Positions 46,365 through 55,286 of a DNA stretch of 64,000 nucleotides are shown here, piece by piece. The DNA is from Thalassobius sp. I31.1 (GTDB taxonomy: Bacteria; Pseudomonadota; Alphaproteobacteria; Rhodobacterales; Rhodobacteraceae): positions 186,001 through 250,000 of the forward strand of contig NZ_PWAA01000011.1 in assembly GCF_003031585.1 (NCBI RefSeq), in the 5' to 3' direction. Under the pieces are notes generated by a model that had not been told where the DNA came from, ran no database searches, and saw only the letters and a list, made by a program, of their open reading frames with translations. The translations under genes were made by a program, and so were the position numbers. Position 1 is the stretch's first letter, and every line of letters starts with the position of its first letter.

Positions 46365-46997
46365 ATGAAAAACAGACAACCGTCGTCTAAACAAGCAAAA
46401 ACGCCTGAAAAACACGTGAAAGAACAAAAAACAGGCAGTTCATGCGGCAATATTGCGGTTGTCACGGCAGATCAGCCATGTCACTTCCCATGTGTAACCG
46501 CCCATTTGGATGCTTCAATGTCCCTGACCACCCCCGGCATAACCTGCGATCACATCAGTGAAGACGCGCCAATCAGCAAACGCCTGCTACAGCATGACAC
46601 GCTGATGACGGCGAAATTGACCGAAATGTTTGGGGAGATGATTGCGCATCAGACGGACTTTCTGGACGGGGACGACACGTTTACGCGCCGCTCTACCCTG
46701 CATCGTCAAGGCCACAGCGCAACTATTCTGAACGCCCGCCTGATCATTCGCAAAGCATCCCTGCCCGATGGTTTTCTTGAAAACCTGCAGCGTACCGAAA
46801 TTCTGTTCGGACAGCTTCTGATGAATCGCGGAATTTCTGTGCAGATGACGGACAGGAAGGTTTATACAGTTAACGACGCAGATCAGATCCGCTGGGGCCG
46901 TCAGTTACAGATGTTGCGTGCGGACAGCGGTGACCTGCTGGCAACCATCGAAGAACTGCTTGTGCCCGAGGCAGAGCTTCTCAGGATCATTCCCTGA
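46365..46997 (+). CDS. Chorismate-lyase-like protein
   Basis: About 210 residues, resembling the UbiC/UTRA fold: RRSTLHRQGHSATILNARLI corresponds to the substrate-facing strands of chorismate lyase, and ILFGQLLMNRGISVQM to its LG-x-LLF motif. UbiC makes 4-hydroxybenzoate for ubiquinone, but the first 50 residues here are basic and poorly conserved, so either the start is further down (ATG at 46518) or the N-terminus is an extension. A catalytic role is uncertain because key residues cannot be confirmed by eye. Confidence 0.5.
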   Translation: MKNRQPSSKQAKTPEKHVKEQKTGSSCGNIAVVTADQPCHFPCVTAHLDASMSLTTPGITCDHISEDAPISKRLLQHDTLMTAKLTEMFGEMIAHQTDFLDGDDTFTRRSTLHRQGHSATILNARLIIRKASLPDGFLENLQRTEILFGQLLMNRGISVQMTDRKVYTVNDADQIRWGRQLQMLRADSGDLLATIEELLVPEAELLRIIP

Positions 46998-47130
46998 TCC
47001 CCTGATCCCCTGATAAACCAGAAAAACGGAAGTTTCTGCCCTTTTGGGGAAGTTTCCGCTATGATTACCCGTAAAAACAGGTTAGAGGCGGCCCCTGGCC
47101 CGCCTCCCGGCCGCTGATACCCACAGATGG

Positions 47131-49278
47131 ATGACCCTCTTGAACCCTGCTCTGACAAAAGCGCTTGCTGCGCGCGGATATGAAACACTCACCCCTGTAC
47201 AGGAAGCCGTGAGCGATCCCGCGCTGAATGGTCAGGATCTTCTGGTATCGGCACAGACCGGTTCCGGTAAAACCGTTGGTTTTGGCATCGCCATTGCCCC
47301 GACTTTGCTTGGCGAAGAAGAAAGCTTTGATCGCGCGGGCGCCCCGCTTGCCCTGATCATCGCGCCAACCCGCGAACTTGCTATGCAGGTCAAGCGCGAG
47401 CTGACCTGGCTTTACGGCACAGCAGGCGTGCAAATCGCATCCTGTGTTGGTGGTATGGACAGCCGTGATGAACGTCGTGCTCTGGCACGTGGTGCCCATA
47501 TTGCGGTGGCGACCCCTGGTCGTTTGCGTGACCATATTCAGCGTGGTGCGATTGATCTGGATGACATCCGCGCGGTTGTGATGGATGAAGCTGATGAGAT
47601 GCTTGATCTCGGCTTCCGCGAAGACCTTGAATACATCCTCGAAGCCTGCCCGGAAGACCGTCAGACCCTGATGTTCTCTGCGACGGTTCCGGCGGCGATT
47701 GCCAAGCTTGCGAAGAACTTCCAGAAAGATGCGCAGCGCATCATCACCAAAGCGGAAAACAAGCAGCATTCCGACATTGAATATCACGCAATTGAGGTCC
47801 ACCCGGCCGACAGTGAAAGCGCGATTATGAACCTGCTGCGCCTGCATGAATCCCCCAATGCGATCGTGTTCTGTAACACACGTATTATGGTGTCACGCAT
47901 GACGTCTCGCCTGTCAAATCGAGGCCTTTCCGTTGTGGCATTGTCTGGTGAACTGACGCAGTCTGAGCGCACGAATGCCCTGCAGGCGATGCGCGATGGT
48001 CGTGCCCGTGTCTGTGTTGCAACAGATGTTGCAGCCCGTGGTATTGACCTTCCCAATCTTGATCTCGTGATCCACGCAGAATTGCCGACGGGGTCTGAAA
48101 CTCTGCTGCACCGTTCTGGCCGTACAGGTCGCGCGGGTCGCAAAGGTATTTCTGCGCTGATCGTACCAGGTAAGATGCGTCGTAAAGCAGAAAACCTGCT
48201 GAAATGGGCCAAACTCAACGCGAAATGGGTGGCAGCACCTACCGCTGACGAAGTCCGCGCCGCAGACAGTGAACGCCTGACCAACGATCCTTTGTGGTCT
48301 GATGTGCCGACTGACGCTGAAAAAATCCAGGCCGCCACACTGATCGAAGCCCATGAACCCGAAGCTCTGGCTCTGGCTGTTCTGCGCATGTATGCGTCTA
48401 AGCATTCTGCGCCGGAAGAGATCCGCAAAGTCACCGCAGAAGCGCCAAAAGAACGTAAACCGTTCGGTCCAAGCCGCTGGTTCTCTCTGGAACTGCCGAA
48501 GAATGAGCGTGCTGAAGTGCGCCGCATTCTGCCAATGCTCTGTAAGGCTGGCGATGTATCCCGGGAAGATTTCGGCGCGATCCGTCTGATGGGCCCGCTG
48601 GCTTATATCGAAGTATCTGAGACTTCTCTTGAAGGCTTCATGAGCAATATCGGCCCGTCCCTGACCGTTGAAGACGGTGCGCAGCTGACCCTTCTGGACG
48701 TTGTCCCGGAAGAAGTTCTGAATGCGAAGAAACCGGAACGCAAAGGCGGCGGTAAATTCGGCGACAAACGTGGTGGCGGCAAGTTTGGTGATCGACGTGA
48801 AGGCGGTCGTGACCGTGGACGCGAGGGCGGAAAACCATGGGAAAAGCGCGACCGGGACGACGGCCCGCGTGATCGCAAACCACGTGCGAAAAAGACCTGG
48901 GACGACGCCCCTAAGGAACGCAGCTTTGACGATAAGCCGCGTTCAGACAAACCACGCGGTGAAAAACCTTTCCGTCCGGCACGTGATGACTGGAATGAAG
49001 GCGGCGAAAACAAGAAAAAGCCAAAGGCACGTCCTGGCAAGCACGGGCACAAGCCGGCCAAACCAGGCGATAAACCTGCACGCAGCGGTGCTGGTGACGC
49101 GGGCAAATCATTCCGCAAACCCCGCCCGGAAGACAGCCGTCCTGAAGGTGTTGTGAAAGAACGCAAGCCACGTCACAAAAATGGCCCGACACCACCGGCA
49201 GGCAAGCCCAACAGCAAGAAGAATAAAGCGCGCGCTGCGGAAAAAGGCGGAAATGCCCGCCCGACACGCAAGAGCTGA
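47131..49278 (+). CDS. DEAD-box RNA helicase (DeaD/CsdA type)
   Basis: A 715-residue ATP-dependent RNA helicase for ribosome assembly or mRNA turnover, often cold-induced. Helicase core motifs are all present: Q-motif region YETLTPVQEAV, AQTGSGKT, PTRELAMQ, TPGR, DEADEML, SAT, and later ATDVAARGID and HRSGRTGRAG. A DbpA-type RNA-binding domain follows (about 445-530), then a long basic, glycine- and arginine-rich tail (GGGKFGDRREGGRDRGREGG) of some 180 residues, likely disordered and RNA-binding. It ends in a strong terminator. Confidence 0.95.
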   Translation: MTLLNPALTKALAARGYETLTPVQEAVSDPALNGQDLLVSAQTGSGKTVGFGIAIAPTLLGEEESFDRAGAPLALIIAPTRELAMQVKRELTWLYGTAGVQIASCVGGMDSRDERRALARGAHIAVATPGRLRDHIQRGAIDLDDIRAVVMDEADEMLDLGFREDLEYILEACPEDRQTLMFSATVPAAIAKLAKNFQKDAQRIITKAENKQHSDIEYHAIEVHPADSESAIMNLLRLHESPNAIVFCNTRIMVSRMTSRLSNRGLSVVALSGELTQSERTNALQAMRDGRARVCVATDVAARGIDLPNLDLVIHAELPTGSETLLHRSGRTGRAGRKGISALIVPGKMRRKAENLLKWAKLNAKWVAAPTADEVRAADSERLTNDPLWSDVPTDAEKIQAATLIEAHEPEALALAVLRMYASKHSAPEEIRKVTAEAPKERKPFGPSRWFSLELPKNERAEVRRILPMLCKAGDVSREDFGAIRLMGPLAYIEVSETSLEGFMSNIGPSLTVEDGAQLTLLDVVPEEVLNAKKPERKGGGKFGDKRGGGKFGDRREGGRDRGREGGKPWEKRDRDDGPRDRKPRAKKTWDDAPKERSFDDKPRSDKPRGEKPFRPARDDWNEGGENKKKPKARPGKHGHKPAKPGDKPARSGAGDAGKSFRKPRPEDSRPEGVVKERKPRHKNGPTPPAGKPNSKKNKARAAEKGGNARPTRKS

Positions 49279-49286
49279 AATTAAGA

Positions 49287-49318
49287 AAGGCCGGTGATCA
49301 ACACCGGCCTTTTTCTTT
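49287..49318. terminator. Strong terminator between helicase and rlmE
   Basis: AAGGCCGGTG and CACCGGCCTT form a 10-base perfect stem with loop ATCAA, followed by TTTCTTTT. On the plus strand it ends the helicase transcript. Read from the other strand the stem is followed by CTTAATTT, so it could also slow transcripts coming from rlmE. Confidence 0.93.
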
Positions 49319-50022
49319 TATCCGCGGAACCCGCTGGCAATCACGAATTTTTCCGAACTGTCCGATCGACTTGACGGTGGTTTCATGTGGGCAACGCTGG
49401 TGAATTTCTGCTTCAGAAGTTTCTGAAGGTCGCCTTCCGCGCCCCCGGCCAGAACTTTCGCAACGAATGTCCCGCCCACGTCCAGAACGTCAAAGGCGAA
49501 ATAGGCTGCGGTTTCACACAGCGCCATAATCCGCAGGTGGTCGGTCTGTTTATGGCCAGAAGAAGACGCCGCCATATCCGACATCACAACATCAGCTTTG
49601 CCGCCCAGCCAGGTTTTTACCTTTTCGTCAGCATCATCTTCCATGAAATCCAGCTGATGGATCTGACAGCCTGCAAGGGTTTCGACTTCCTGAAGGTCGA
49701 CCCCAAGGATCGTACCAACTTTCTTGCCCTTCTTTTCGCCAAGTGCATTCACGCGTGGCACGGCAACCTGCATCCAGCCCCCAGGCGCACAGCCAAGATC
49801 GACCACACGCGCGCCAGGCACCAGAAAGCGATATTTATCGTCAACTTCCATGATCTTAAAAGCCGCCCGTCCCCGGAACCCTTCGGCTTTGGCGCGGGCG
49901 ACATAGGGATCGTTCAATTGCCGTTCCAGCCAGAGCTTGGAAGACAGCTTGCGACCGCGCGCGGTTTTCACCTTCACCGTCAGATCCCGGTACCCGCGTC
50001 CGCTTTTTGTGTTCTTAACCAT
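49318..50022 (-). CDS. rlmE: RlmE, 23S rRNA 2'-O-methyltransferase
   Basis: FtsJ-type enzyme that methylates U2552 of 23S rRNA in the late 50S subunit. The 234-residue protein has the SAM motif [15 protein letters not shown] and the K-D-K-E catalytic set: lysine in [10 protein letters not shown], aspartate in MSDMAAS, lysine in FVAKVLAGG, glutamate in SEKFVIA. It follows the ppx gene by about 50 bases, a common pairing in alphaproteobacteria. Confidence 0.96.
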   Translation of the reverse strand: MVKNTKSGRGYRDLTVKVKTARGRKLSSKLWLERQLNDPYVARAKAEGFRGRAAFKIMEVDDKYRFLVPGARVVDLGCAPGGWMQVAVPRVNALGEKKGKKVGTILGVDLQEVETLAGCQIHQLDFMEDDADEKVKTWLGGKADVVMSDMAASSSGHKQTDHLRIMALCETAAYFAFDVLDVGGTFVAKVLAGGAEGDLQKLLKQKFTSVAHMKPPSSRSDSSEKFVIASGFRG

Positions 50023-50074
50023 CTTTTACCCTTTCAGAGCCTCTGGCTGTGGCAAAGGCCCTTATTTGCCTGCT

Positions 50075-51187
50075 TCATCCGCGGGCGTCAAGCTTTCGTC
50101 CGTCTTCGGACATCAGCGCATATAGCAAGCCTTCGCGCAGACCACGATCTGCAACCGACAGTTTTTGCGTTGGCCAGACCCGGATCAGTGCCTGCAGGAT
50201 GGCTGACCCCGACATAATCAGCGCCGCCCTGTCCCGCCCGATCCGTGGGTCACGTCGCCGTCCCCCCGGGCCAAGTTGCAGATAGCCTTGAATAACGTGG
50301 TCAATATCGCCCGAGCTCATTTCAAGCCCATCCACCTTATTGCGGTCATAACGTGTCAGACCAAGGTGCGAGGCTGCGACCGTTGTTATGGTGCCCGACG
50401 TTCCGACAATCTGAAACCCGTCGGTGGAATGCAGGCGATCATATGGCGCGAATTCCTGTAGATTTTCCTCGAAGAACCAGGACATCAGCGCGAAACGCCC
50501 GCCATCATCATCCACATCATCAAACTGATCCCGCAGGGTTGCCACACCAAGCGGAACAGAGATCCAGTCCACAATACGTGCGCCAAAACGGGAAACAGAT
50601 TGTTTATGCAACCCCTTCCGGACCGCCATAATCGCATTGGCCCGGTCGGCTTCTGCAGTTTCAGACAGGTCAATCCAGACCAGTTCGGTTGATCCGCCTC
50701 CGATATCCACCACAAGCAGTTGATCCGTCTTGGGATGCACCAGCGGCGCACAGCTGATCACCGCAAGGCGCGCCTCTTCTTCTGGTGGGATAATCTCAAG
50801 TTTCAGACCGGTTTCACGTTTCACCAGGCGAATAAAATCGCGGGAATTCTTCGCACGCCGACAGGCTTCGGTTGCCACCAGCCGCATTCTGCGCACATCA
50901 TGCTGACGCAGCTTGCGCTGACAGATGCGCAATGCCTGGACAGTCCGGTTGATGGACGAACGCGACAAACGCCCGGTTGCCTCAAGTCCGGCACCAAGCT
51001 GCACAGCCTTTGAAAAGCTGTCAATGACTTCAAACTGGCCGCCAACAGGTCTGGCAACCAGCATCCGACACGAATTTGTACCCAGATCCAGCGCCGCATA
51101 AAGAGGCTTAGATCGGGGTTTCTGAGGCGCGGGAGTCTCGACCGCTTTGGGAAACGCGCCCGCACCTTTGGGACGCCTGGGCGACAT
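50075..51187 (-). CDS. ppx: Ppx/GppA-family phosphatase
   Basis: A 370-residue exopolyphosphatase or guanosine pentaphosphate phosphatase of the actin-like ATPase superfamily. It has LYAALDLGTNSCRMLVARP, the central TEACRRAKN, DIGGGSTELVW and GTSGTITTVAASH. It lacks the C-terminal HD-like region of E. coli Ppx and GppA, as many alphaproteobacterial members do. The ATG at 51187 has GGAGG five bases upstream, so it is preferred over the one at 51199. Together with PPK2 further along the window it points to active polyphosphate metabolism. Confidence 0.9.
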   Translation of the reverse strand: MSPRRPKGAGAFPKAVETPAPQKPRSKPLYAALDLGTNSCRMLVARPVGGQFEVIDSFSKAVQLGAGLEATGRLSRSSINRTVQALRICQRKLRQHDVRRMRLVATEACRRAKNSRDFIRLVKRETGLKLEIIPPEEEARLAVISCAPLVHPKTDQLLVVDIGGGSTELVWIDLSETAEADRANAIMAVRKGLHKQSVSRFGARIVDWISVPLGVATLRDQFDDVDDDGGRFALMSWFFEENLQEFAPYDRLHSTDGFQIVGTSGTITTVAASHLGLTRYDRNKVDGLEMSSGDIDHVIQGYLQLGPGGRRRDPRIGRDRAALIMSGSAILQALIRVWPTQKLSVADRGLREGLLYALMSEDGRKLDARG

Positions 51188-51399
51188 TCCGCCCTCCATT
51201 TCAAGTTGCTACAAGGATAGGCTGAACCAATGCCCTGTGCAAGGCCCCGGCCAGATATATTCCCGAAGGGATTCACACCCCTCATTCAGATACCGCAACG
51301 GCAGATCATATGGGTATCGCCACGCTTTGACGCAAAATTTCAGCCCCCCGGAACGATTTTTAATTGACAGAAATGCCTTCCTGCTGCCAAAACCACCAA

Positions 51400-51595
51400 A
51401 TCTGAGGTTCTCCGAACGGCCAAGCCAGACGAGAGACAACAGGGAACACGGTGAGGACGACCCACTTCGGGGCCAATTCCGTGGCTGCCCCCGCAACTGT
51501 AAGCGGAGAGCAGAACCAATAACGCCACTGGAGCACAGCTCTGGGAAGGCAGGTTCTGTGATCAATCCGTGAGCCAGGATACCTGCCGCAGACGA
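51400..51595 (+). promoter_or_regulatory. Cobalamin riboswitch
   Basis: A classic B12 aptamer. Conserved pieces occur in order: AGGGAACACGGTG (51441-51453), CCGTGGCTGCCCCCGCAACT with TAAGCGG (51479-51505), GCCACTGG (51524-51531), CTGGGAAGGC (51541-51550) and the B12 box GAGCCAGGATACCTGCC (51571-51587). A short hairpin, ACCCGG-GAAA-CCGGGT, follows at 51595-51610. It lies about 155 bases before the first gene of a metal-uptake operon, so cobalamin would shut off import, probably of cobalt. Ends are approximate. Confidence 0.96.
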
Positions 51596-51750
51596 CCCGG
51601 GAAACCGGGTGTATCCACCGGATGCCGGGGTGTGCATCCAGCATGGGTTCGTCTGTTGCGGCCATATCCGGCACTACAAATGAAACCTCGCTGATATTCC
51701 CCGTCGTTCCTTTTGCATTGCCACATCCCGTGGCCGTCCTGAGGCGACTT

Positions 51751-52560
51751 ATGAAACTGAAGACCACTTTTGCTGCAACCTGCGCAGCCCTCACCTTTTC
51801 CGCCCTGCCTGCAGCGGCGCATTTCCAGTTGATCTATGCAGATCAGACCCAGATTGAACGCCCGGGCGATGTGCCTGTTAAGCTGATCTTCTGGCATCCG
51901 ATGACTGCAGGTCACGTGATGGATATGGGCATGCCGCAGGAATTTTTCATGCTGCACCGCGGTGAGCGCATTGATCTGCGCGACAGCCTGACTGAAACCA
52001 CCTTCACCGGTCCAGACAACACTGGCATTGCTTATGATGGTGTTGTGCCAGTGAAACGGTCCGGTGACTATGTGGTCGTTGTCGATCCTGCGCCATACTA
52101 TGAGGAAAGCGAAGACATCTACATTCGCCAGATCACCAAATCTTATATGAACCGCAATGAACTGCCGACCGACTGGGACGCGGATCTGGGTCTTGAGGCA
52201 GAGATCATTCCGCTGAACAAACCAGGTAACATCGTTGCCGGTTCGACCTTCTCAGGTCGCGTTATGGCGAACGGTGAACCAGTTGCTGGAGCAGAAATTG
52301 AGATCGAATATATGGCGGCGGAACCTGATATGGAAACCGGCACCGCAAATGACATGACAATCACACCACCCCCGGGTGGCGCGATTGTTGCGATCACCGA
52401 TGAAGATGGCGAATTCACCTTCGGTGTGCCAACCGCCGGGCACTGGGGCTTTGCCGCCCTGGGCGTGGTTGAAGGCGCGGAACATGAGGGCAAAGAGCTT
52501 TCTGTTGATGCTGTGATCTGGGTGCGTGCCTGGGACATCAGCGCCCCGGCGGCCAACTGA
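51751..52560 (+). CDS. NikK-like periplasmic metal-uptake protein
   Basis: A 269-residue secreted protein of the DUF4198 family, as found as the extra NikK component in some ECF nickel or cobalt transporters. The signal peptide is clear and would be cut after LPAAA, giving a mature N-terminus of His-Phe. The rest is beta-rich with a carboxypeptidase-like domain (EDGEFTFGVPTAGHWGFAAL). GAGG six bases upstream supports the ATG at 51751. It is the first gene after the riboswitch and shares one base with the next gene. It probably presents metal to CbiM. Confidence 0.82.
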   Translation: MKLKTTFAATCAALTFSALPAAAHFQLIYADQTQIERPGDVPVKLIFWHPMTAGHVMDMGMPQEFFMLHRGERIDLRDSLTETTFTGPDNTGIAYDGVVPVKRSGDYVVVVDPAPYYEESEDIYIRQITKSYMNRNELPTDWDADLGLEAEIIPLNKPGNIVAGSTFSGRVMANGEPVAGAEIEIEYMAAEPDMETGTANDMTITPPPGGAIVAITDEDGEFTFGVPTAGHWGFAALGVVEGAEHEGKELSVDAVIWVRAWDISAPAAN

Positions 52561-53177
52561 TGCATATCGTTGACGGTGCCCTCGCAACCCCGGTGCTTAT
52601 TGCCGGGGCTGCTGCTACAGCCGGTGGTCTTGCCATCGGCCTGCGCCAGCTGACAACCGAACGCATTCCAACCGCCGGCGTGCTGTCTGCCGGGTTCTTT
52701 GTTGCGTCACTGATTCACGTGCCGATTGGCATCAGTTCGGTGCATCTGATCATGAATGGCATCGCCGGGCTGATCCTTGGCTGGACCGCCTTTCCCGCGC
52801 TGTTTATCGGGCTGCTTCTACAAGCCGTAACCTTTGGCTTTGGTGGCATCACTGTTCTGGGTGTCAATGCGGTGAACATCGCCCTGCCCGCTGTTCTTGC
52901 CGGGGTCATTTGTCGCAGTTTCATCCGTAAAGGCGGGCGCAACAATGTTCTGATCTGGGGCAGCATCTGTGGCGCGCTTGCGATTGCTCTGACAACGATC
53001 ATGGTTTCCGTTTCCCTGGCACTGTCCGGTGAGGAATTTAACGAAGCCGCGTATCTGGTCTTTGTCAGCCATATCCCCGTGATGGTGATTGAGGGCGCAC
53101 TGACCGCCGCAGCGGCCTGGCTGATCATGCAGGTGAAACCAGAACTGTTCGGCCTCAGCCAGATGAAGGATGTGTAA
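52560..53177 (+). CDS. cbiM: CbiM/NikM substrate-binding membrane subunit
   Basis: Substrate-specificity (S) component of an ECF metal transporter. The 205-residue protein starts MHIVDGAL; in this family the free N-terminus and His2 bind Co or Ni. Six hydrophobic helices follow, with the characteristic HVPIGISSVHLIMNGIAGLILG. The gene opens within the stop codon of the preceding gene. Sequence alone does not separate cobalt from nickel, but the cobalamin riboswitch argues for cobalt. Confidence 0.92.
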   Translation: MHIVDGALATPVLIAGAAATAGGLAIGLRQLTTERIPTAGVLSAGFFVASLIHVPIGISSVHLIMNGIAGLILGWTAFPALFIGLLLQAVTFGFGGITVLGVNAVNIALPAVLAGVICRSFIRKGGRNNVLIWGSICGALAIALTTIMVSVSLALSGEEFNEAAYLVFVSHIPVMVIEGALTAAAAWLIMQVKPELFGLSQMKDV

Positions 53178-53756
53178 ATGCGCTATCTTTTGCTTTCCGC
53201 TTTGCTCCTGTCAGCCAGCCCGGCCATGGCGCATAAAATAATCGCCGATCTTTTCCCGGCTGGTGACGCTGTGGAAGGGGAAATTGGGTTCTCAAGCGGC
53301 GATATGGCCGTTGATGCACGGGTTGAAATCTATGACATCAGCGGCAATAAACTGGGTGAAACCCGTACGGATGAAGACGGTTTTTTTGCCTGGACACCGG
53401 AAGGCACCCTGCCCGCTGGCCCGTTGAAGTTCATTTCTGATCTTGGCGCCGGTCATGTGGCCGAAATGGTTCTGCCGGCTGAAGACCTTCCGGGGGGCAG
53501 CTTGCCTGCAACGCCAGGTGCCGTTGAACTAAATCTGGACACCACCAGCGCCGCTCCCGTCAACGCAGATGCACTGGCAGATGTTGTTGCGGCAGCTGTC
53601 CGCAATGAACTGCGCCCGATCCGCCGGGAACTGGTGCAGATCCGCGAAAGAAACCGGTTCAGTACCATTCTGGGCGGGATTGGCCTGATCTTTGGCCTGT
53701 TTGGCGCATTCTTCTATTTTTCAGCCAGTCGTCAGCTGAAGGATGCAGAAAAATGA
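53178..53756 (+). CDS. NikL/CbiL-like accessory transport protein
   Basis: A 192-residue protein with a signal peptide cleavable after SPAMA, leaving His-Lys at the mature N-terminus. It has a beta-rich periplasmic domain (DEDGFFAWTPEGTLPAGPLKF), a helical linker (VRNELRPIRRELVQIRERN) and one C-terminal membrane helix. This is the layout of the NikL/CbiL component that takes the place of CbiN in some systems. It follows cbiM directly and overlaps cbiQ by four bases. Confidence 0.85.
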   Translation: MRYLLLSALLLSASPAMAHKIIADLFPAGDAVEGEIGFSSGDMAVDARVEIYDISGNKLGETRTDEDGFFAWTPEGTLPAGPLKFISDLGAGHVAEMVLPAEDLPGGSLPATPGAVELNLDTTSAAPVNADALADVVAAAVRNELRPIRRELVQIRERNRFSTILGGIGLIFGLFGAFFYFSASRQLKDAEK

Positions 53757-54517
53757 CTTATGTTCTGTCCACCAGCATTGAACCCCCCGCAGTCCCGGCC
53801 CTGCGCCGCCTGGATCCACGCCTGCGGATCATGTCTGCGGTGGCATTTGCAATAACGGCAGTGGCGCTGCAATCTCTGCCTCTTCTGACCGTGATGTTGC
53901 TTGTCGCTGTCATGTTGATGATCGCGGCGAAACTGCCTGTTGGACAGACATTAAAACGAGTCATTGCAATGGACAGTTTCATCATCGTGATGATCGCTTT
54001 TCTGCCTTTCACAATGGAAGGCACGCCGATTTTTACTCTCTTTGGCTTTCCCGCCAGTTATGAAGGTCTGATCCGCGCCATTGAGATCGCCCTGACAGCC
54101 AATGCCGTTGTCATGGCCATGCTGGCTCTTGCCGGATCCATGGAAGAAGTCACCTTTGGTCAGGCCCTGCACCGTCTGAAAGTGCCCGCAAAACTTGTGC
54201 ATCTTCTGCTGTTTACCATCCGTTATATCGAGGTACTGCGCCAAGAATATCGCCGCCTGCGTCAGGCCATGAAATGCCGCGGTTTCCGTCCCGGGACCAA
54301 TGGGCACACCTACCGCAGCTTTGGCTATCTTGTTGGTATGATGCTGATCCGGGCGATGGAACGATCTGAACGCATCATGGATGCCATGAAATGCCGCGGC
54401 TTTGCCGGAACCCTGCCGATGACACAGCGTTTTGAGTTGCGCGGTTTTGACGTTGTCTTTGCACTGGGGTTTTCTCTGTTCATGACCGCAATGCTGATGA
54501 AAGAATATCTTCTGTGA
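53753..54517 (+). CDS. cbiQ: CbiQ/NikQ energy-coupling membrane subunit
   Basis: Transmembrane T component of the ECF transporter. The 254-residue protein has four to five helices and two copies of the coupling motif on the cytoplasmic side: AMKCRGFRPG and AMKCRGFAGT, the family's A-R-G type helices that touch the ATPase. It overlaps both neighbours by four bases. Confidence 0.92.
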   Translation: MTYVLSTSIEPPAVPALRRLDPRLRIMSAVAFAITAVALQSLPLLTVMLLVAVMLMIAAKLPVGQTLKRVIAMDSFIIVMIAFLPFTMEGTPIFTLFGFPASYEGLIRAIEIALTANAVVMAMLALAGSMEEVTFGQALHRLKVPAKLVHLLLFTIRYIEVLRQEYRRLRQAMKCRGFRPGTNGHTYRSFGYLVGMMLIRAMERSERIMDAMKCRGFAGTLPMTQRFELRGFDVVFALGFSLFMTAMLMKEYLL

Positions 54518-55176
54518 ACCTTTTTCACCTTGAAAACATTCACCACGCCTGGCCACGTCGGGGACCGGTTCTGTCCGGCGCCTCCCTGACGCTGGCAGCC
54601 GGGGATCGTCTGGCAATCACCGGCCACAATGGTGCTGGGAAATCCACGCTTCTGAAGATCATGCTGGGCCTGATCACGCCGGATCAGGGCAGTGTCGAGG
54701 CATTTGGTCAGAAACGGCAGGCTGAGGCCGATTTTCATGATGTGCGCCGCCGCGCCGGTCTTGTGTTTCAGGATGCCGACGATCAGCTGTTTTGCCCGAC
54801 TGTCGCTGATGACATTGCGTTCGGCCCCCTGAACCTGGGGAAATCCCGGGATGAGGCCGCAGCCATCGTCGATCAGCTTCTGACCCGGCTTGATCTGATG
54901 TATCTGCGCAATGCAATCACCCATCGGCTGTCTGGTGGTGAAAAACGCCTGGTGACCCTGGCCTGCGTTCTGGCCATGGAACCAGAAGTGCTGTTGCTGG
55001 ATGAACCGACAAACGCGCTGGACGAAGAAAACGAAGCGCGGCTGACTGATATTCTACGCACCCTGCCCCAATCCATTGTTCTGATCAGCCATGACGCTGG
55101 CTTTCGGGCAAAAATTGCCAACCGCTGTCTGCACCTGAAAGAAGGTCAACTGGTGGATGCACCCGTATCCGCCTGA
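54514..55176 (+). CDS. cbiO: CbiO/NikO transporter ATPase
   Basis: ATPase subunit that powers metal uptake. The 220-residue protein has Walker A GHNGAGKST, Q-loop LVFQDADDQLF, signature LSGGEKR and Walker B LLLDEPTNALD. The start is a GTG overlapping the cbiQ stop (GTGA). It is shorter than many CbiO proteins (about 270) and lacks their C-terminal extension. Last gene of the riboswitch-controlled operon. Confidence 0.94.
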   Translation: MNLFHLENIHHAWPRRGPVLSGASLTLAAGDRLAITGHNGAGKSTLLKIMLGLITPDQGSVEAFGQKRQAEADFHDVRRRAGLVFQDADDQLFCPTVADDIAFGPLNLGKSRDEAAAIVDQLLTRLDLMYLRNAITHRLSGGEKRLVTLACVLAMEPEVLLLDEPTNALDEENEARLTDILRTLPQSIVLISHDAGFRAKIANRCLHLKEGQLVDAPVSA

Positions 55177-55286
55177 TGAGCATTTCTGCGGTTCTCTCAG
55201 ATATAAACAAGTAAAACGAATGCAAAACGCGCTCGACATGCGGTTTTCTCAGGCTAATCTGTGCGCAGAACAGACAGGGGGATTCC

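Noticed and set aside
48603-49267. Minus-strand frames opposite the helicase tail
   Set aside because: They are shadows of the repetitive basic tail, with proline- and serine-rich nonsense translations.
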